Of a stretch of 64,000 bases of DNA, positions 60,143 to 64,000 are shown in pieces. How positions within the stretch are numbered: the first letter of the stretch is position 1; the number at the start of each line of letters is the position of its first letter. The stretch spans positions 78,749,212 through 78,813,211 of the forward strand of contig JAVMKO010000009.1 of the NCBI GenBank assembly GCA_032164245.1, read 5' to 3'. The notes beneath the pieces are model-generated. The model had not been told where the DNA came from and did not search any database. It was given only the letters and a program-made list of their open reading frames with translations. A program made the position numbers and the translations under genes. The stretch comes from Sternotherus odoratus. Its lineage: Eukaryota > Chordata > Testudines > Kinosternidae.

Positions 60143-62719
60143 TCACAGCTGACTAATTGCAGTTTGTTTTTCCAGAACTTCGAGGTAGTCTGGTTCCGTT
60201 TGTAGCTTTCCTTGCAGCAAAGGATGCTCGGGTTTAGACTGTTCTGCAAAATATTTCCTGGGAGTTCCATACAAAACAGTCTTATTTATCCTGTCCTGGT
60301 TTTGGCGTCTGGATTCGTAGGAAGGAGCAAACTGCCTTTTGGGTAAGGTGCAAAAGTTATAATGAACAAGCCCTCCACTGGGGAGTTCCTTCACCCTCTC
60401 TGCAATGTTCTGATACAGCAGCTCTGGTTCCCTTGGTGAGGACTGCTTTTCCAGCAATTCAGCAGCACTGATTGTAAATGCAAGGCTGGCGGAATCTTCC
60501 TTTTTGCGGTCAAGATTGCTATAGCTAAACTCATGGAGATTCCTGTAGTACGCAACCGGATCCCCCTCCTTCTGCATGTAGATTGGGTTCTGACACATCT
60601 GCCCAACAGGAGGGGGGATGTAGTTATAAACATGCCCTTCAGTTTTATCGTGGCTCTCCATGTTGTAAGACCCATACTGCAGCTGGAATGAACTTATGTC
60701 CAAGTTGTTTGCGCTGTTGGGCCCGCTTGGCACCCCCTTTCGGCGTTTCAGAACAAAGACAAACAAGCCTGCCCCAAAACAGACAGACAAGATAAACACA
60801 ACCAGCAAGCCTAAAATTAAGACCGAGAGTGGAACTTCTGTGTGTATTTCTGGATAGGAGCTGGGTGAGACACTGAGGGGCTGTGGTGTGTCTGTGTTAT
60901 GACTCATAGAGAAGAGAGTAGAATCTGACAAGTTGGGGTTCTCTGGACAGATGGCCTCTTTGCTCAGGAATTTCAGATGTTCTCCTGAGTGCTTAGCTGG
61001 AGACTCACATATGACCTCATTGATCACGACATGGGGACTTGACTGTTGATTGTTCTGCTCAGTGACGTGCTCTATCCAGTTCCTGAGCCCCAGGATGTCA
61101 CAGGTGCAATCCCAAGGATTTTCCTGGAGGTCTATCTGAATTAAAGCCGACAGCTGGTCGAGGACTCCTCTCACAGGCAAGTGTGAAAAGTGGTTGTTCC
61201 TCAGATTGAGCCTCGTGAGGGACGTACCACCAAACACATTATCAGGCAAAGACCTCAGCAAGTTGTTGTTCAGAAACAACAGATGAAGGTTACTCAGAGC
61301 ATCGAAGGTGTGTGACAGGATTTCCTTAATGACATTATACTCTAAGTAGAGATACTGCAAACTCTGCAGGCCACTGAACATAGAGGGGTACAGAATTTCA
61401 AGGTAATTGCCATTGAGATAAAGTCTGCGTAAACTGGTGAGGTTTGTAAAGGCACCTTCCTGTATCACTGCGATCCTGTTGTTTCCCAAATGCAACAAAT
61501 CCAGAGAGCTGTATTCAAGGAGGTCGGTTTTATAAACAACCTGTAGATAGTTACTTGTAAGGTAAAGTTTCTTTGGACTGGTGGGTTTGGGGTGGAGAGC
61601 TGAGATGTTACTGATCTTTTTCTCTTGGCAGTTCACATTTAGACCATTGTCAGCGCTTTGCGAAGTGCAGACGCAGCCACTCGGGCAGGTGATGGGCACC
61701 GGGGACTTGGTCTGGTAAACCATGATAGGTCCGAAAATTTGCCTGTCTTTTGACACCGTGACCCGAGGCGTTGGGCGGTTCCTGGTTTTGGGTGGCCGGC
61801 TGGCTTTTGGGGCTCGGGTGGGACTGATGGCAGGGTTGGCCGTGGGCGAGAGCCTCTGGATGTGCGGGTCTGAGTGGGAAGGGTGCTTCTCCCTCTGGTG
61901 AGAGTCGCCGGAACTTTTCCGAGGGCAGAGGTCCTGCCGGGTGAGCTGGGTCACGTCTTTCCCATGCAGCCGGAAGGGCGTCTCGCAGACGATCTCCCCA
62001 ACAAAGACGGTGATGGTGTCCAGCCAGGCTTTGAGGGGGAGCAGGTCGCAGGTGCAGTTCCAAGGGTTCTCCTCCAGCTGGATCTCCATGATCCCACCAA
62101 TGTGCTCCAGGACACCGGCGAAGGGCAACATCTTCAGCCTGTTCCCCCTCAGGTCCAGGTGGGTGAGCAGGACGAAGCGGAAGACATTGCTGGGCAGGGA
62201 CAGCAGGAGGTTGTCATTGAGGATAAGGACTTTCAGCTTGTTGAGCTGGCTGAAGGCCCCGGCCTCGATGGCGCTGATGTAGTTGTAATCGGCCTGCAGG
62301 TATTCCAGGCTCTCCAGGCCCAGGAAGGTATCCTCCCGGAGCACCTCCAGCCTATTGTTGTTGAGGTGCAGCCGCTTGAGGGTGCGCAGGCCGCTGAAGG
62401 CCCCGGTGCGGATCTCCTGCATGTCGTTGTTGCCCAGGTGCAGGGTCACGGCGTTGGAATAGTTGACGAACTCATTGGGGTGCAGGCGGGTGAGGGCGTT
62501 GCCGCTGAGGAAGAGCTGGTAGATCTTGGAGGGGGGCGGCTGGAGCAGGCTGACGGTGGTGAAGCCTTTGTTCTCGCAGTTGATGTTCAGCACGTTCTCC
62601 TTCTCCTCGCAGGGGCAGCGGCTCCGGCTGCAGATGTCTTTGGCGGGCTTGCGGCTCTCCGTCGTGGGCGAGATCCCAGCCACTGTCAACACACTGAGCA
62701 ACCAGACCCCCTTCAGCAT
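60143..62719 (-). CDS. SLITRK2: SLITRK2, SLIT and NTRK-like protein 2 (single coding exon)
   Basis: Neuronal single-pass membrane protein of the SLITRK family, which organises synapses and controls neurite growth through its extracellular leucine-rich repeats and presynaptic receptor-type phosphatases. The 858 residues are: signal peptide (about 1-21, LLSVLTVAG); first cysteine-rich N-cap (27-50), six LRRs (about 65-205) and C-cap NPWNCTC...CETPF...DLCP (218-266); Pro/Lys-rich linker (270-335); second N-cap (344-366), six LRRs (about 383-520) and C-cap NPWDCTC...DILCP-type (534-592); transmembrane helix VPLSVLILGLLVVFILSV (629-656) with a KRRKG stop; and a tyrosine-rich cytoplasmic tail ending YLEVLEKQTAISQL, with the NTRK-like tyrosine. 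The family length is close to 845. I chose the ATG at 62719 because the residues before it lie across a splice acceptor. It is intact, with no frameshift. SLITRK2 is preferred over other SLITRKs by start (MLKGVWLLSVLTVAG) and tail. Confidence 0.97.
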   Translation of the reverse strand: MLKGVWLLSVLTVAGISPTTESRKPAKDICSRSRCPCEEKENVLNINCENKGFTTVSLLQPPPSKIYQLFLSGNALTRLHPNEFVNYSNAVTLHLGNNDMQEIRTGAFSGLRTLKRLHLNNNRLEVLREDTFLGLESLEYLQADYNYISAIEAGAFSQLNKLKVLILNDNLLLSLPSNVFRFVLLTHLDLRGNRLKMLPFAGVLEHIGGIMEIQLEENPWNCTCDLLPLKAWLDTITVFVGEIVCETPFRLHGKDVTQLTRQDLCPRKSSGDSHQREKHPSHSDPHIQRLSPTANPAISPTRAPKASRPPKTRNRPTPRVTVSKDRQIFGPIMVYQTKSPVPITCPSGCVCTSQSADNGLNVNCQEKKISNISALHPKPTSPKKLYLTSNYLQVVYKTDLLEYSSLDLLHLGNNRIAVIQEGAFTNLTSLRRLYLNGNYLEILYPSMFSGLQSLQYLYLEYNVIKEILSHTFDALSNLHLLFLNNNLLRSLPDNVFGGTSLTRLNLRNNHFSHLPVRGVLDQLSALIQIDLQENPWDCTCDILGLRNWIEHVTEQNNQQSSPHVVINEVICESPAKHSGEHLKFLSKEAICPENPNLSDSTLFSMSHNTDTPQPLSVSPSSYPEIHTEVPLSVLILGLLVVFILSVCFGAGLFVFVLKRRKGVPSGPNSANNLDISSFQLQYGSYNMESHDKTEGHVYNYIPPPVGQMCQNPIYMQKEGDPVAYYRNLHEFSYSNLDRKKEDSASLAFTISAAELLEKQSSPREPELLYQNIAERVKELPSGGLVHYNFCTLPKRQFAPSYESRRQNQDRINKTVLYGTPRKYFAEQSKPEHPLLQGKLQTEPDYLEVLEKQTAISQL

Positions 62720-63890
62720 CTTTAGGCGCCGCGGGTCCCAGCTCCGGTACCTACAGACAAACCTGCAGGCAGGGGGGGGAGGGAGGGGAACGGAGAACCC
62801 CAATTAAGGAGGCCAGGAAAGGGGAAGGGGGGCAACAAGGGGGCAAAAGCTCCCCCCATCCCTCCTTCCATTGCCCCCCGGGGGGGGGGGCAGCTCGCCC
62901 TGCCCCAGCCCAGAGCGCTCCGGCTAACCCCCTGCACCCCAAGTGAGCTGGACCCTTCCGCCCAGACCGGCTCAGCCCCCCACCCGTCCCCTCACCAGCT
63001 GCAGGGACCCCCCCGCTGCAGATCCGCTTCCCCCGCTCCGAGCGCGCCCCGGGACGGGCAGAGCCAGCGGGGCTGCCCGGGACTCCCCCCCCCCCCCCCC
63101 CTCCATACCCCGCGGTACTCACGCAGCAGCTCCGCACCCGGCTGCCCGCCCGCGCCCCGAGCCCCGCGCTCCGCATCCCGCCGGCCGCCGGGCAGAGGGA
63201 GACCCGCGCCGCGCGCCGCTCCGGGCATGGGACGTTCGGTCCCCGCGGGCCGGGCAAGGCTCCGCCGCTCGCGCTGCCCCGGCCGCCCGCCCGCACCCCG
63301 CCGCTGCGCCGCGCGCTTTGACTCCCGAGCCCGGCGCCGGCTGCCCTTGGACGGAGCCGGGGCTGACGTCACGCCCGGGGATGGGGCTGCCGCGCCCCCC
63401 CCCTCCTCCTCCACCCCCCCCTCCCGCCCCGACGCCTCTTCCTTCGGGCCCCCCACCACGCCCGCTGCGCTGCAGCGTGGGGGGGAAGGGAGGGCAAACA
63501 GCGGGCTTCACCTGCATCCGGGCGGGGTTTGGCCCCGAATCCCCCCCCCCCCGACACACTTCTCCCCCCCCCCCCCCCCTCCGTCCAAAGAGAAGAGGCG
63601 CCCGGCCGCTCACCAAAATCTGGCGGCTGGAGCAGAGGGCTCTGCAAAAAACCCGGAGCCGGCATCCGGAGCCAGCCACATTTTGCCCCCCCCCCCCCCC
63701 CCAAAAAAAAATTATCCCTAGCCCCTACCTCCAACGCAGGGACCGTTCCAAAGCCCCCCCAGGGACCCCAGCCTCCCCCGGGGTGCCGGGCAGGAGAGAG
63801 ATGTTCCTAAAGCCCCTGGGAGAAGCGCAGTCAAGAGCCGTCCCGGGCTCGAGCATACACCCCGGCTAGATTAGCGGGGCTGCCAAACGG
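62540..63890. promoter_or_regulatory. SLITRK2: CpG island spanning SLITRK2 5' end and first intron
   Basis: The region is strikingly GC- and CpG-rich compared with the AT-rich desert, with densest CpG at 63000-63400. It contains several mononucleotide G/C runs (62881-62890, 63086-63102, 63541-63552, 63566-63581, 63687-63702). A CpG island at a neuronal adhesion gene promoter fits known biology. Long ORFs in this stretch, on both strands, are composition artefacts. Confidence 0.85.
62720..62762 (-). other. SLITRK2: SLITRK2 5' UTR within the coding exon and its splice acceptor
   Basis: Reading the minus strand, a long C/T tract ends in 'tgcctgcag' followed by 'gtttgtctgtagg'. That is a strong 3' splice site with exon start at 62762, 43 bases before the ATG. 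An in-frame extension of the reading frame to 62803 therefore begins in the intron and uses no ATG. Confidence 0.75.
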
Positions 63891-63904
63891 CCAGGGCTAC
63901 TTAC

Positions 63905-64000
63905 CGCACGAGAGTTGGCTGCTGCTAGCAAGATCGAGATGTCGGAGCTGGCTTGGTGTGGCTTCACATAAAGCCCAATGCATAGGATACAGTTTGATCC
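63905..64000 (-). other. SLITRK2: Probable 5' non-coding exon of SLITRK2 with splice donor
   Basis: On the minus strand the sequence ctcgtgcg is followed by gtaagtag, a consensus 5' splice site (intron starts at 63904). Spliced to the acceptor at 62762, it would remove an intron of 1142 bp. The exon continues to, and probably beyond, the window edge. It has no ATG in a long frame. SLITRK genes are known to have non-coding 5' exons and a single coding exon. Confidence 0.6.

Noticed and set aside
61874..62725. Long open frame antisense to SLITRK2 (283 codons)
   Set aside because: It is the mirror of the LRR coding sequence; its Val/Gln/Glu-rich composition follows from the Leu-rich sense frame. 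No domain recognised.
62720..62803. 28-residue N-terminal extension of SLITRK2
   Set aside because: It begins at a non-ATG codon and crosses a strong splice acceptor. The ATG at 62719 is followed by a signal peptide, as expected for the family.
62943..63869. 308-codon plus-strand frame and several overlapping minus-strand frames in the CpG island
   Set aside because: Proline/arginine- or glycine-rich translations are typical artefacts of GC-rich DNA lacking stop codons. They overlap each other on both strands.

Overview
The window looks like vertebrate, and most probably turtle, genomic DNA. It is AT-rich, almost free of genes, and full of CR1-type LINE fragments, short hAT-like DNA transposons, hammerhead-bearing Penelope-like fragments and 5S-rRNA-headed retroposons. 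I recognise several of these repeats as common in turtle and other non-avian reptile genomes, but that assignment is from memory and has not been searched.

There is one convincing protein gene, SLITRK2, on the minus strand at the right end. Its whole coding sequence sits in one exon (60143-62719, 858 codons). A good splice acceptor lies just upstream of the ATG, and a GC-rich CpG island follows. A consensus splice donor at 63899-63904 implies a 5' non-coding exon that runs to or past the window edge. SLITRK2 is a neuronal, single-pass, leucine-rich-repeat synaptic adhesion protein.

The other ~59 kb lies downstream (3') of SLITRK2 and is a gene desert. From left to right it holds: an inverted Penelope-like insertion (496-716); long unique AT-rich DNA with MITEs (3.1-6.8 kb); a GC-rich unclassified repeat (7.7-8.6 kb); a MITE split by a second inverted Penelope-like insertion (9.9-10.3 kb); a Penelope-like copy with a nearly complete hammerhead ribozyme core (13.66-13.95 kb); three CR1/L3-like LINE pieces (14.6-18.1 kb); GC-rich hAT, palindromic and MITE elements (22.9-27.7 kb); a decayed non-LTR retrotransposon interrupted by a 5S-headed retroposon with a perfect 17-bp target duplication (31.5-33.3 kb); a further CR1 (33.7-34.5 kb); more MITEs; another Penelope-like copy with a hammerhead core (43.3-43.7 kb); a second 5S-headed sequence (46.2 kb); a solo LTR (49.95-50.46 kb); a hAT nested in a hAT (53.5-54.1 kb); and further hAT copies to 57.1 kb.

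The most interesting layer is retroelement biology, not coding capacity: hammerhead motifs in fragments that tend to insert as inverted pairs, and 5S rRNA heads joined to unrelated 3' bodies. The remaining unique AT-rich stretches may contain regulatory elements of SLITRK2, but one sequence alone cannot show this.
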